Assembly: GCA_945870425.1 (NCBI GenBank)
Contig: CAMBSD010000010.1
Coordinates: forward strand, 1-64,000
Direction: 5' to 3'
Source of the DNA: Chitinophaga pinensis
GTDB lineage: Bacteria > Bacteroidota > Bacteroidia > UKL13-3
Length of the DNA: 64,000 bases
The notes under the pieces were generated by a model. The model worked only from the letters and a program-made list of their open reading frames with translations, did no database searches and had not been told where the DNA came from. This document shows positions 8,395-16,950 of the stretch, one piece after another (within the stretch, counting starts at the first letter, position 1; every line of letters begins with the position of its first letter). The position numbers were made by a program, and so were the translations under genes.

Positions 8395-8934
8395 ATGACT
8401 CAAATAGAATTTAAAAAGTTAGTAGAACGTGAATCCCGTGGTTTAAGATATTATGCATATCAGTTAACTCGCAACGTTGAAGATACGAACGACTTGATGC
8501 AAGAAACAATGCTTAAGGCCTACACATATCAAGATAAATTTGAGGATGGAACCAATTTGAAAGGGTGGCTCTTTACGATTATGAAAAACAACTTCATAAA
8601 CAACTATCGAAGAAATCTTAAACGAAATACTTTTGTTGATCAAACAGACAATGATTACTATTTAGATTCTGTATCCCCATTGGTCAAAAATCAGGGAGAG
8701 ATGAAATTCATTATGAAAGATTTGGAGCAAGCATTAGATAGTTTGCCCTTAAGCTTGAAAAAGCCATTTACTATGAATTTCAAGGGTTTCAAATACCATG
8801 AAATTTCTGAACTACTTAATATTCCAATAGGTACAGTTAAAACTAGAATATTCGTTGCAAGAAGGCATCTTAGATTGCAGTTAAGTGATTATGCCAAAGA
8901 TTATGGACTAAATAACGCGACAATAAATCAGTAA
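8395..8934 (+). CDS. ECF-type RNA polymerase sigma factor
   Basis: A 179-residue sigma-70-family protein with only regions 2 and 4. Region 2 is seen in YAYQLTRNVEDTNDLMQETMLKAY and NLKGWLFTIMKNNFINNYRR. Region 4 is the helix-turn-helix GFKYHEISELLNIPIGTVKTRIFVARRHLR. No anti-sigma factor gene is adjacent; the next genes code for a secreted protein and a membrane protein of unknown function. It is flanked upstream by a repeat-rich regulatory region and downstream by a terminator, so it is probably transcribed alone. Confidence 0.93.
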   Translation: MTQIEFKKLVERESRGLRYYAYQLTRNVEDTNDLMQETMLKAYTYQDKFEDGTNLKGWLFTIMKNNFINNYRRNLKRNTFVDQTDNDYYLDSVSPLVKNQGEMKFIMKDLEQALDSLPLSLKKPFTMNFKGFKYHEISELLNIPIGTVKTRIFVARRHLRLQLSDYAKDYGLNNATINQ

Positions 8935-8970
8935 AAAATCCCTAATTTTTCAACTAAATAACTATATATT

Positions 8971-8999
8971 AGCAGTTCATATTCTGGGCTGCTTTTTTT
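8971..8999 (+). terminator. Terminator after the sigma factor gene
   Basis: AGCAGTTC pairs with GGGCTGCT (two G-T wobbles) and is followed by seven T. It lies about 36 bases after the sigma factor stop. Confidence 0.7.
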
Positions 9000-9055
9000 A
9001 TTTAGTAGTACTTATATTTTTACATGATTTATAGTCATATTTGCTTTTTTTATCA

Positions 9056-9919
9056 ATGAAACATATGAATAAAAATTTATTATTACTCGCTCTTCTATTG
9101 CCACTTGGGCTATTTGCTCAGTTTGGTAAAATTAAGAAAAAGGAGGATGTTGAAAAGTTTAAGGATACACGTTTGGTAGTGGTATTAATGCAAGACAGTG
9201 CTTATAACGTTAGTATTATTTCTGCTATGGAAAAGTATTGGAATTTTACTGGTTTTGAATTTGCTTTCGATACTGCCATGCAAAAATTTAAGAAGGGCGA
9301 TTTTGCATTTTTATTATTCAGCAAGTCTAAGGGAAGTAAAATTAGAACCAAGGTATGCAGCAGCGAAGAAGATTTTAATGGAATGGTAATTACTAAAAAA
9401 TTTAAAAGAAGAATTGTTCCTGAGGATATAATTGCTCAAGCATTTTGCCGAAATTTTATTGATACACCTGATTGGGAAACTGAAATGATAAGAGGTGTTC
9501 AAATGCTGAACAACTATTTCAATTATGCTATTGAGGCAAAAAGTGACGCAGACCTTTCGGAAAATAAAATGATGAACAATTACCCTTCAGACAAAGGTTT
9601 GCTTATCGATAAGACTTTATTTGTTGAAGACAAACAAATAGAAATGAAAGGTAAGGAAGATAAGAATGTTTTGATTGACGGTGAAATAGAAGAAACTGAA
9701 ATTGAAAATATTCAAAAAATGATAAGGGCTCAAGACAACATGTCTTTACACTACTTCTATTCAAAGGATGAAAAATTTTGCAATAAATTGATAATTAGCA
9801 CGGCCAATAGTGAGTTAATGTATTTTAATTCAACTAGTTCAGATAAGTGTAAGCTGCTTTCTAGTGATTTGAAACAAGTTAAAAATATTAAAACAGATTA
9901 TATTAAAAAGAATAATTAG
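9056..9919 (+). CDS. Secreted protein of unknown function
   Basis: A protein of about 287 residues that I do not recognise. It starts MKHMNKNLLLLALLLPLGLFAQ, a typical signal peptide ending at Ala-Gln; the second Met (9065) is an equally good start. A TTG at 9041 opens the frame further but is unlikely. The mature part is charged, alternating short hydrophobic strands (TRLVVVLMQDS, DFAFLLFSKS) with Lys/Asp/Glu-rich segments, and has no transmembrane helix after the signal. It is followed after eight bases by a membrane protein gene, suggesting a shared transcript. Confidence 0.75.
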   Translation: MKHMNKNLLLLALLLPLGLFAQFGKIKKKEDVEKFKDTRLVVVLMQDSAYNVSIISAMEKYWNFTGFEFAFDTAMQKFKKGDFAFLLFSKSKGSKIRTKVCSSEEDFNGMVITKKFKRRIVPEDIIAQAFCRNFIDTPDWETEMIRGVQMLNNYFNYAIEAKSDADLSENKMMNNYPSDKGLLIDKTLFVEDKQIEMKGKEDKNVLIDGEIEETEIENIQKMIRAQDNMSLHYFYSKDEKFCNKLIISTANSELMYFNSTSSDKCKLLSSDLKQVKNIKTDYIKKNN

Positions 9920-9927
9920 AATTATTC

Positions 9928-10602
9928 ATGAGCATGGAAGAAACCAAATCTAAACCACTATTGTATATATTTATTCTTTTAATTCTATTGTTAATTTCAG
10001 TAGGTCTCATAAACTATTATTATGTGAAAAAAATTAACGACAGTTATACTGATTTGATTGGAAGCCTTTTAAAAGAAGACAAAGCCATTCATGAAGTTAC
10101 TAGAAATAGTACTAAATCTTTACTTATTATGAGTAAGATTCTTAAATCCCAAGCAGATGCTGATAAGAAAAATTTATATCAAGAATTAGAAATTTATACC
10201 CAAAAAAATAACACAAATTTCGAAATTTTAGGCTCTATATGTAATGATGATTTTAGGAAAAAAAACCTTTCAAAATTGATAGATTTTAGAAAAAAGTATT
10301 TGGATAGCAAAGACAGTTTGTTGAAACTTGTAAATCGTTATGGTTCTTCCGAATATGTAAATACCTACTATCGAAATGTTGTTAAAATCAAACTAGACGA
10401 TTATCAAGATCAGCAGATGTTGTTTGCCTACAATGCGAAATATGTAATTCTTGAGAATTCAGATGCAATAAACAACATGACCAGCAAAATACGAAATATT
10501 ACATTCGGACTTTTATTTGCACCAATTGTTATTATTGGAATTGGGATACTGTATGTATTTACAATTTTATACAGAACTTCAACCTACGATGATGATATTT
10601 AG
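9928..10602 (+). CDS. Two-helix membrane protein with a four-helix-bundle-like sensor domain
   Basis: A 224-residue protein with a transmembrane helix at about residues 11-31 (LLYIFILLILLLISVGLI) and another at about 193-215 (FGLLFAPIVIIGIGILYVF). The roughly 160 residues between are helical and charged, resembling the extracytoplasmic four-helix-bundle domain of chemoreceptors. No HAMP, kinase or signalling domain follows: the cytoplasmic tail is only about 10 residues (YRTSTYDDDI). It is paired with the secreted protein upstream. Its stop overlaps the convergent E1 gene by four bases. Function unknown. Confidence 0.7.
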   Translation: MSMEETKSKPLLYIFILLILLLISVGLINYYYVKKINDSYTDLIGSLLKEDKAIHEVTRNSTKSLLIMSKILKSQADADKKNLYQELEIYTQKNNTNFEILGSICNDDFRKKNLSKLIDFRKKYLDSKDSLLKLVNRYGSSEYVNTYYRNVVKIKLDDYQDQQMLFAYNAKYVILENSDAINNMTSKIRNITFGLLFAPIVIIGIGILYVFTILYRTSTYDDDI

Positions 10603-13004
10603 TTAAACTTCCTAAAATACCCTGGTTCGTATTCAGACATCATTTCAACTATCACTTCAAAAACATCTTCTGCATTAGGTTTGCTATAGTAGTCACCATC
10701 AGTTCCATATGCAGGTCTGTGTGCTTGGGCTGTTAAGGTTATAGGTTTATAGTCTAACCATTGGTATGCACCTTGTACTTCAAGCACTTGTTGCATCATA
10801 TAGGCAGATGCACCACCTTCTACATCCTCATCCATAAAAATAACTTTATTGGTTCTTTTAATACACTCAAGAATACTGTGGTTGATATCAAATGGCAACA
10901 AAGTTTGTACGTCAATCAATTCTACAGAAATACCTATTTCACTTAGCTGCTTTACTGCCTCTTCTGCAATTCTTGTGCAACTTCCGTAGGTAATTAGGGT
11001 AACATCTGTACCATTGATTAAAACTTCTGGTTTACCAAGGGCTATCGAAAATTCACCAAGGTTTTCTGGCATTCTTTCTTTTAACCTATATCCATTCAAA
11101 CATTCAATCACTATCGCTGGTTCATCACTTTTTAATAAAGTGTTATACATACCTGCAGCTTGGGTCATGTTTCTTGGAACACACACATACATTCCTCGGA
11201 GAGAGTTTAATATCATTCCCATTGGAGAGCCACTATGCCAAATTCCTTCTAACCTATGGCCTCTTGTACGAACAATTAGTGGGGCTTTTTGACCACCTTT
11301 GGTGCGGTATTGTAAGGTCGCTAAATCATCACTTAATGGTTGTAATCCATACAGCAAATAATCTAGGTATTGAATTTCGGCAATAGGTCTTAAACCTCTG
11401 AGTGCAGCGCCAATACCTTGTCCTATAATTGTTAATTCTCTAATTCCAGTATCACTTACTCTGCTTTCTCCATATTTATCTTGCAAACCACTAAAACCTT
11501 GGTTTACGTCTCCAATTTTACCTACGTCTTCTCCAAAGGCAAATACACTAGGGTCTCTTGCTAAAGCAGCATCAAAGCATGCAGTCATTATTTCAAATCC
11601 ATTCACAACTTGTGATTCATCATTGTAAACAGGTTTGATTTCTTCAGCTTTTAAAGCTGATTGATTTGATTGACTATGCAGGTAGGAGTTATATCTTTCA
11701 GCATTATCTCCTCTGTATATTCTTTTAAAAGATACAAGCCTTTCACGTGATGCCGTACCCTCTGTATAAGTAAGTCGCAATGCTTTATTAATGGCAGTAG
11801 CTATATCTTTTCTTATTGGTTCATTGATGCGTTGAAGATCATTAATTAGATCATTAATTTCTGAAGATTTTTGGCTTGAGTCTGCTAAATCATTTAGGTA
11901 TTCAATCAATTCATTAACCTCCGCTTTTATTGGTCCTAAATAGTTTTCCCAAGCATTCTTTTTGCTTACATTAACATGGATTTTTGCCTCGTTTTCAATA
12001 GTATCCAATTCATCAATGCTGGCTATGTCGCTTGATTCTATCCACTCTCTAAATTTTAATAAACAATCATATTCTGTCTCCCACGCAAGTCTTTCTTTGC
12101 TCTTGTATCTCTCGTGACTTCCACTTGTGCTGTGTCCTTGTGGTTGAGTTAGTTCCATAACATGAATCAGGCATGGCACATGTTCTTCACGCGCAATTTT
12201 CGCAGCCTTTTCATATACCCTGCATAGGTCGGCATAGTCCCAACCTTTTACCCTAAATATTTCATAGCCTTTGCCATTTTCATTTCTTTGAAATCCTTTT
12301 AAAATTTCACTGATATTTTCTTTTGTTGTTTGGTATTTTGCCGGAACCGATATACCAAACATATCATCCCATACGCTCACAATCATTGGTACTTGCAAAA
12401 CCCCACCCGCATTGATGGCTTCAAAAAAATGACCTTCACTACTACTGGCATTGCCAATGGTTCCCCAAGCAACTTCATTTCCAGCATTACTGAATTTATT
12501 TTCACCAATGAGTTGAGCATTTTCTCTGTAATATTTTGAGGCTTGGGCCAATCCAACCAAACGAATCATTTGACCGGCTGTTGGTGAAATATCGCTTGAC
12601 GAATTTTTTGAATTTTTGAGCTCTTTCCACTCACCGTTGTCATCCAAACTTCTGGTACCATAATGGCCATTCATCATTCTGCCTGCGCTTGCTGGTTCAG
12701 CATTAACATCTGTATGAGCATACAATTGAGCAAAAAATTCTTGAACGGTCAATAAGCCTGATGCCATCATGAATGTTTGATCCCGATAATAGCCGCTTCT
12801 GAAATCGCCATTTTTGAAAGCCTTTGCCATTGCTAGCTGAGGTAATTCTTTACCATCACCAAAAATACCAAATTTGGCTTTTCCAGTCAGTACTTCTTTC
12901 CTTCCAACTAGACTAGCTTGTCTGCTTTCAAATGCTATTTTATAATCTTGTAAAACTTGAGATTTAAATTCTTCGAATGTTAGGTTTGTCAATGTGTTGC
13001 TCAT
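10599..13004 (-). CDS. 2-oxoacid dehydrogenase E1 component, alpha and beta fused
   Basis: An 801-residue thiamine-diphosphate enzyme, probably the branched-chain 2-oxoacid dehydrogenase E1. The N-terminal half is E1 alpha-like (GYYRDQTFMMASGLLTVQEFF, then the ThDP-binding region GNASSSEGHFFEA and VSVWDDMFGISVP). The second half from about residue 470 is E1 beta-like (DPSVFAFGEDVG, GIGAALRGLRPIAEIQYLDYL, and the transketolase C-domain LITYGSCTRIAEEA, DVQTLLPFD). Usually alpha and beta are separate genes; the fused form is common in Bacteroidota. E2 and E3 are not nearby. A good promoter lies just upstream. Confidence 0.92.
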   Translation of the reverse strand: MSNTLTNLTFEEFKSQVLQDYKIAFESRQASLVGRKEVLTGKAKFGIFGDGKELPQLAMAKAFKNGDFRSGYYRDQTFMMASGLLTVQEFFAQLYAHTDVNAEPASAGRMMNGHYGTRSLDDNGEWKELKNSKNSSSDISPTAGQMIRLVGLAQASKYYRENAQLIGENKFSNAGNEVAWGTIGNASSSEGHFFEAINAGGVLQVPMIVSVWDDMFGISVPAKYQTTKENISEILKGFQRNENGKGYEIFRVKGWDYADLCRVYEKAAKIAREEHVPCLIHVMELTQPQGHSTSGSHERYKSKERLAWETEYDCLLKFREWIESSDIASIDELDTIENEAKIHVNVSKKNAWENYLGPIKAEVNELIEYLNDLADSSQKSSEINDLINDLQRINEPIRKDIATAINKALRLTYTEGTASRERLVSFKRIYRGDNAERYNSYLHSQSNQSALKAEEIKPVYNDESQVVNGFEIMTACFDAALARDPSVFAFGEDVGKIGDVNQGFSGLQDKYGESRVSDTGIRELTIIGQGIGAALRGLRPIAEIQYLDYLLYGLQPLSDDLATLQYRTKGGQKAPLIVRTRGHRLEGIWHSGSPMGMILNSLRGMYVCVPRNMTQAAGMYNTLLKSDEPAIVIECLNGYRLKERMPENLGEFSIALGKPEVLINGTDVTLITYGSCTRIAEEAVKQLSEIGISVELIDVQTLLPFDINHSILECIKRTNKVIFMDEDVEGGASAYMMQQVLEVQGAYQWLDYKPITLTAQAHRPAYGTDGDYYSKPNAEDVFEVIVEMMSEYEPGYFRKFN

Positions 13005-13020
13005 ACACGTTTTCTTTTTT

Positions 13021-13050
13021 CAAACCTAATAATTTTTATAATTTTAGCAA
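13021..13050 (-). promoter_or_regulatory. Candidate promoter of the E1 dehydrogenase gene
   Basis: On the minus strand TTG (13050-13048), 19 bases, then TAGGTTTG (13028-13021): a full match to the Bacteroidota -33/-7 consensus. The predicted start site is about 13 bases before the ATG. Confidence 0.55.
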
Positions 13051-13126
13051 AGGAAATTTAGTGTATAAGACAATTGTTAGGATTTTTAGCTGAATAACAT
13101 AAATGACAAGCAATTAGAGCGTTTTT

Positions 13127-13621
13127 TTATGCCTTTAATTTCTCTTTCAAGCCTTCTACGACTAAGACTACTGCCGGACATATCAAAGTGTTATGGTAAG
13201 TGATTTTTAGTTTTTGCAAAATGTTTCTTTGCTGTGTATGAGGAAATTCTTTGCAAGCATTAGGTCTTGCCTCATACACATGGCAATAATTATCACTTCC
13301 CAAAAAAGGACAAGGCATGCTTGTGAAAACATAGTCATTGTCCTCATCCACTCTTATATATCTTTCTGCGAAAATTGAAGGCTTCAGTTTAAGTTCTGAA
13401 GCCAATCGATCAATGTCTTTGTTTAGCAAGAGAGGGCCTGTTGTTCGACAACAATTAGCACATTCTAAACAATTAATTTGTTCAAAAGCTTCATCATGTA
13501 ATTCGTTAGTTAGGATGTCTAAATCTTTTGGCTTTTTGGCCTTAAGCTTTTCCAAAAACTTTTTGTTTTCAGATGATTTCTTTCTAGCGTTTTCTAGTAT
13601 TTTTAGATACTCTGGATTCAA
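13127..13621 (-). CDS. YkgJ-family cysteine cluster protein
   Basis: A 164-residue protein with the CxxCxxCC cluster at C51, C54, C57, C58 (CLECANCCRTTG) and further cysteines at 104, 113 and 123 (MPCPFLGSDNYCHVYEARPNAC). This layout defines the YkgJ/UPF0153 family, which is predicted to bind zinc or an iron-sulfur cluster. The biochemical role is not established. It is the last gene of the ribD-led operon, 14 bases after the metallopeptidase gene. Confidence 0.88.
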   Translation of the reverse strand: MNPEYLKILENARKKSSENKKFLEKLKAKKPKDLDILTNELHDEAFEQINCLECANCCRTTGPLLLNKDIDRLASELKLKPSIFAERYIRVDEDNDYVFTSMPCPFLGSDNYCHVYEARPNACKEFPHTQQRNILQKLKITYHNTLICPAVVLVVEGLKEKLKA

Positions 13622-13635
13622 CTCTAATTGCCAGT

Positions 13636-15477
13636 TTAGAATTTGATTAACTTGAACTTAGTGGTTCTGTTCTGACTATCTAGGATATCAACAAAATACA
13701 AACCTGATTTGAAATCTTCTGCGATAAATTTGGCATGGTAAGCATTTATTTCTGCAGTATTCATAAGTTGTCCATTGCTTGAGTATATTTGAATAGTCTT
13801 GATTTTAGCATTGTTCAACACCAATTCGGCATCCCCTTTGTTTTGAGAAAATTCTTGGGTGTTATATAAAATATATTCGTTTGAAGGTATGGTATTAGCA
13901 ATCGAGCTGATAACATCCAAGCCTCTTGCTGATATGGTAGATTTAATGCAAGAGGTATGTGACTGGTTATAAAGCATACTATCAGCCAATAATACTAGTT
14001 TGGCTGCTTGGGGCATATCCGTATTTAATTGAAGCATAGAAGCTGCGCTAAAGAAAAGTTTAAATGCTACATCTGTGCCTGTGCACTCTGCCATATCATT
14101 TAAAAATCCAGACCAAATAACTGAATTACCATAAATATCGCTAGAAGATAAGTTGCTTGAATATACTTTTGATGAGTTTGTATTTCGTCCTCCATTGGTG
14201 TTTCCTGACCAAAAGTACCCATCCCAATTGGCAAACCAGCGCCAATTGTTTGTTGTTTGCATTTTCGAAAATTGTGTGGCTATAAAATCACAGCTTCCTT
14301 CTTCTAAAGATAATCTATCATTAGGATTTGTTGGGTCTATAGTCTTTGGTGCAATTGAGTTTATGCAAGCATGGGTGTATTCATGGTTAATAACGTCAGC
14401 ATCCTCAGCATCTGGCACTCCACCTGTCCCAAAGATTAAATAAAATGGAGGATCACCAAACGAAAAGCTTGAATTATCATCGCCACGGCCATGTGCATCC
14501 ACATGTAATTGGTAATTGGTTAGGTTGCTGATACCAATGCTTCTCATGTAAGTTTGATAATGATGAATATGATAAAGGACCATTTCTTCTTTGAAAGTTG
14601 AGGTAGCTCGGGTGAAATCGAAGTTTGCATCAGTTGAACTATAAACAGGCAATCTAGGTGACTCAATATCTAAACTAATTGCATATTCATTTTCCATAAT
14701 GAATGTATCATTAGAAATTCTTATCGGAAGTAATACATCTCTTCTTTGGTTATTTATAGCAGGGTAATCAGCATGGTTACTATCTACCCAACGGCCTGAT
14801 TTATCTGGCCATGGGTCATTGTATTTAGCGTTAATCATTGAGATTGGATCTGGGTTAAAAATTTTAGCAGCCACCAAAGTATCTTTTTTATCAAATCCTA
14901 AATGTAAGGCTTCGGAGTATAAGGTTTCATTGCTTGTAGCATGCTTAATCACATTGTCTTTTAAACCGTATTCAGATTTGATTTTTTCAGAATACGATGG
15001 TATAAGTTTATCTCCATCATAGATCCATAATTTTTGCGAATTTGTATTGGCATTTGTTTTTGTGAAATAGCTGTCGCTCCAATCACTTGCATCAAATAAA
15101 TTGTCGGACATAGAGATGATTTTTCCATCAAAATTGATGTTTATTTTTACAGTTGATTGATAGACTTCAATGTCTTTGTAGGTTTGAATAAATTGAAAAT
15201 GATAGCCCAACAATGATTGTATAGACGATTGCAATTTCAAACCAATGTTTGGGTTATTTAGTTTGGGATTATGCTTTGTTAAATATGACTGCGCCTCATT
15301 TGCATACATCTCAAGGTTGTTTGAAGCCTTTTGCAATGGGGCATTCAAACTGATTTTGTCATTGGTATAGATTATTTGTGTACTTCTGTGTTGCAGAAAA
15401 TCCTTAACATTTTGTGCAAACAACATTTGTTGAAATGAGAGGGTGAAGATGAGGAATAATATTTTTTTCATTTTCAA
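13636..15477 (-). CDS. Secreted thermolysin/fungalysin-like zinc metallopeptidase with T9SS sorting domain
   Basis: A 613-residue secreted protease. It starts with a signal peptide (MKMKKILFLIFTLSFQQMLFAQ). An FTP-like propeptide region follows at about 60-130. The catalytic zinc motif HEYTH is at 365-369 and the third ligand Glu is in LEEGSCDF near 391-397, the gluzincin arrangement. The last 80 residues (IQIYSSNGQLMNTAEI, GLYFVDI, TTKFKLIKF) are a T9SS type A sorting domain. Its start overlaps the yigZ stop by four bases. Assignment between families M4 and M36 is not settled by eye. Confidence 0.85.
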   Translation of the reverse strand: MKMKKILFLIFTLSFQQMLFAQNVKDFLQHRSTQIIYTNDKISLNAPLQKASNNLEMYANEAQSYLTKHNPKLNNPNIGLKLQSSIQSLLGYHFQFIQTYKDIEVYQSTVKININFDGKIISMSDNLFDASDWSDSYFTKTNANTNSQKLWIYDGDKLIPSYSEKIKSEYGLKDNVIKHATSNETLYSEALHLGFDKKDTLVAAKIFNPDPISMINAKYNDPWPDKSGRWVDSNHADYPAINNQRRDVLLPIRISNDTFIMENEYAISLDIESPRLPVYSSTDANFDFTRATSTFKEEMVLYHIHHYQTYMRSIGISNLTNYQLHVDAHGRGDDNSSFSFGDPPFYLIFGTGGVPDAEDADVINHEYTHACINSIAPKTIDPTNPNDRLSLEEGSCDFIATQFSKMQTTNNWRWFANWDGYFWSGNTNGGRNTNSSKVYSSNLSSSDIYGNSVIWSGFLNDMAECTGTDVAFKLFFSAASMLQLNTDMPQAAKLVLLADSMLYNQSHTSCIKSTISARGLDVISSIANTIPSNEYILYNTQEFSQNKGDAELVLNNAKIKTIQIYSSNGQLMNTAEINAYHAKFIAEDFKSGLYFVDILDSQNRTTKFKLIKF

Positions 15478-16079
15478 ATTGGTTTAATATCGAAACGAGC
15501 CTCTTTCAGTTTTTTGATTAAGGACTCTGCTTTTTGTTTAGAAACCTCAAATATAAGACCTTGCTCCAAAACATCTATGTCAGTAGCGTGTAAATTTATC
15601 ACACTGTTTTTTAAGATACGATATAGATCGGGATGTTGCTCATATCCGCAGGGAACAAGGTATTTCTCAGTAATTTCTTTTTCAATAATGTTTGCCCCAG
15701 ATATAGCTTCTTGTGCTGCTGTCCCATATGCGTGTATTAAGCCCGGTACGCCTAAAAGTTTACCTCCAAAATAACGAACCACCACCACCAAAACGAAACT
15801 TAATTCCTTGCCAACAATGGCTCTTAATATGGGTTTACCGGCTGTATTATTGGGTTCTCTGTCGTCACTGCTTTTTTGAAATTCTCTATCATTTCCCAAA
15901 ACCAATGCCCAGCAATGGTGATTAGCCGAAGGTTGTTCTTTTTTGAGTTGATTGATTTTTTCTTTGGCCTCAATCTCATTTGTAACAGGATAAGCAAAGG
16001 CTATAAAACGACTTCCTTTGTCTTTAAACTCTGATTGAACTTCGGTTGATATGGTTTTATATGAATTAGAAAACAGCAA
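15474..16079 (-). CDS. yigZ: YigZ/IMPACT family protein
   Basis: A 201-residue protein with the IMPACT N-terminal domain: KGSRFIAFAYPV, HHCWALVLG, SDDREPNNTAGKPIL and the VVVRYFGGKLLGVPGLIHAYG block, all characteristic. The C-terminal DUF1949-like domain spans about 135-200. The bacterial role is poorly defined; eukaryotic IMPACT regulates Gcn2. It overlaps the transporter gene upstream by 14 bases and the metallopeptidase downstream by 4, so translation is probably coupled. Confidence 0.93.
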   Translation of the reverse strand: MLFSNSYKTISTEVQSEFKDKGSRFIAFAYPVTNEIEAKEKINQLKKEQPSANHHCWALVLGNDREFQKSSDDREPNNTAGKPILRAIVGKELSFVLVVVVRYFGGKLLGVPGLIHAYGTAAQEAISGANIIEKEITEKYLVPCGYEQHPDLYRILKNSVINLHATDIDVLEQGLIFEVSKQKAESLIKKLKEARFDIKPI

Positions 16080-16950
16080 GGTAAACTTCAGAAATTAAAA
16101 TGATTGAGACCACAGATAGAAGCAAGCCATACCAATTTAATTTGTTCATTTTTTCTTTGAAAAAAACAATCGAAACTAAACTAGATGCCGCCAAGATGCC
16201 AATATTATTTAAAGGGAAAACAACGGCACTTGTATTGTGAAAAGCTGAAAGTGTTTTTAGTAAAAAATACATACTAAAATAATTGGGAATACCCAACATA
16301 AATCCCCAGAAAATATTTTTTATAGTGAGCTTTAAATTGTTTTTGAAAACATCATAAAGCAAAACAAAAATACCAAAAACAAAAGCCATAGTAAAGGTGA
16401 TGGTAATAATGTGTGCCTCGCTATGCGCAGGTATGAAATGGGTTTGAATGATTTTTAAAGTGGTATCTATTACACCACTTCCCATAAATACAATAAGTGG
16501 AAGTATCCAAAGGTTTTTGCTTTCCGTTTTTCCTGATTGGTCTTTTTTGCTAATAAAATACACTGCCACAAGCGACAAACTGATTCCTATTAATTGCATG
16601 TATTTTATATGTTCGCTGTACATGATAACTGCAAATAAAATGGGAACCACCACTGAGAGTTTGGCTGAAACCATACTCACCGAAACCCCCATCTGTTGGG
16701 CTGTTTTTCCTATGGCAAAAAATATGGTAATGAACATAAAGCCTAAGAATACCGTGTAAGGAAACCAATCCATTGTCCAAAAAGGTGTGCTAAATACTGC
16801 GTCAGAAACACCAACAAAATTGCCTAAGATGGCACAAGCCAAATAATTGAAAACAATTCCTGTGAGTATGTGAACCCCAAGTTTTTCAAATACTTTAAAA
16901 TAACTTACCGTGATGGTGGAAGCGAGGATGCTGAGAAGTAAAAATATCAT
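16066..16950 (-). CDS. EamA/DMT-family membrane transporter
   Basis: A 294-residue protein with about ten hydrophobic segments in two EamA-like halves, typical of the drug/metabolite transporter superfamily (MGVSVSMVSAKLSVVVPILFA in the first half, TSAVVFPLNNIGILAASSLVSIVFFKE in the second). The substrate is unknown. Its start overlaps the ribD stop by four bases, which invites the idea of transport of a flavin-related compound, but other genes in the operon are unrelated to flavins, so this is only a suggestion. Confidence 0.85.
   Translation of the reverse strand: MIFLLLSILASTITVSYFKVFEKLGVHILTGIVFNYLACAILGNFVGVSDAVFSTPFWTMDWFPYTVFLGFMFITIFFAIGKTAQQMGVSVSMVSAKLSVVVPILFAVIMYSEHIKYMQLIGISLSLVAVYFISKKDQSGKTESKNLWILPLIVFMGSGVIDTTLKIIQTHFIPAHSEAHIITITFTMAFVFGIFVLLYDVFKNNLKLTIKNIFWGFMLGIPNYFSMYFLLKTLSAFHNTSAVVFPLNNIGILAASSLVSIVFFKEKMNKLNWYGLLLSVVSIILISEVYLAVF

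Noticed and set aside
10599-13004. Two separate genes for E1 alpha and beta
   Set aside because: The frame is continuous with no internal stop or re-start; the fused form is known in the phylum.
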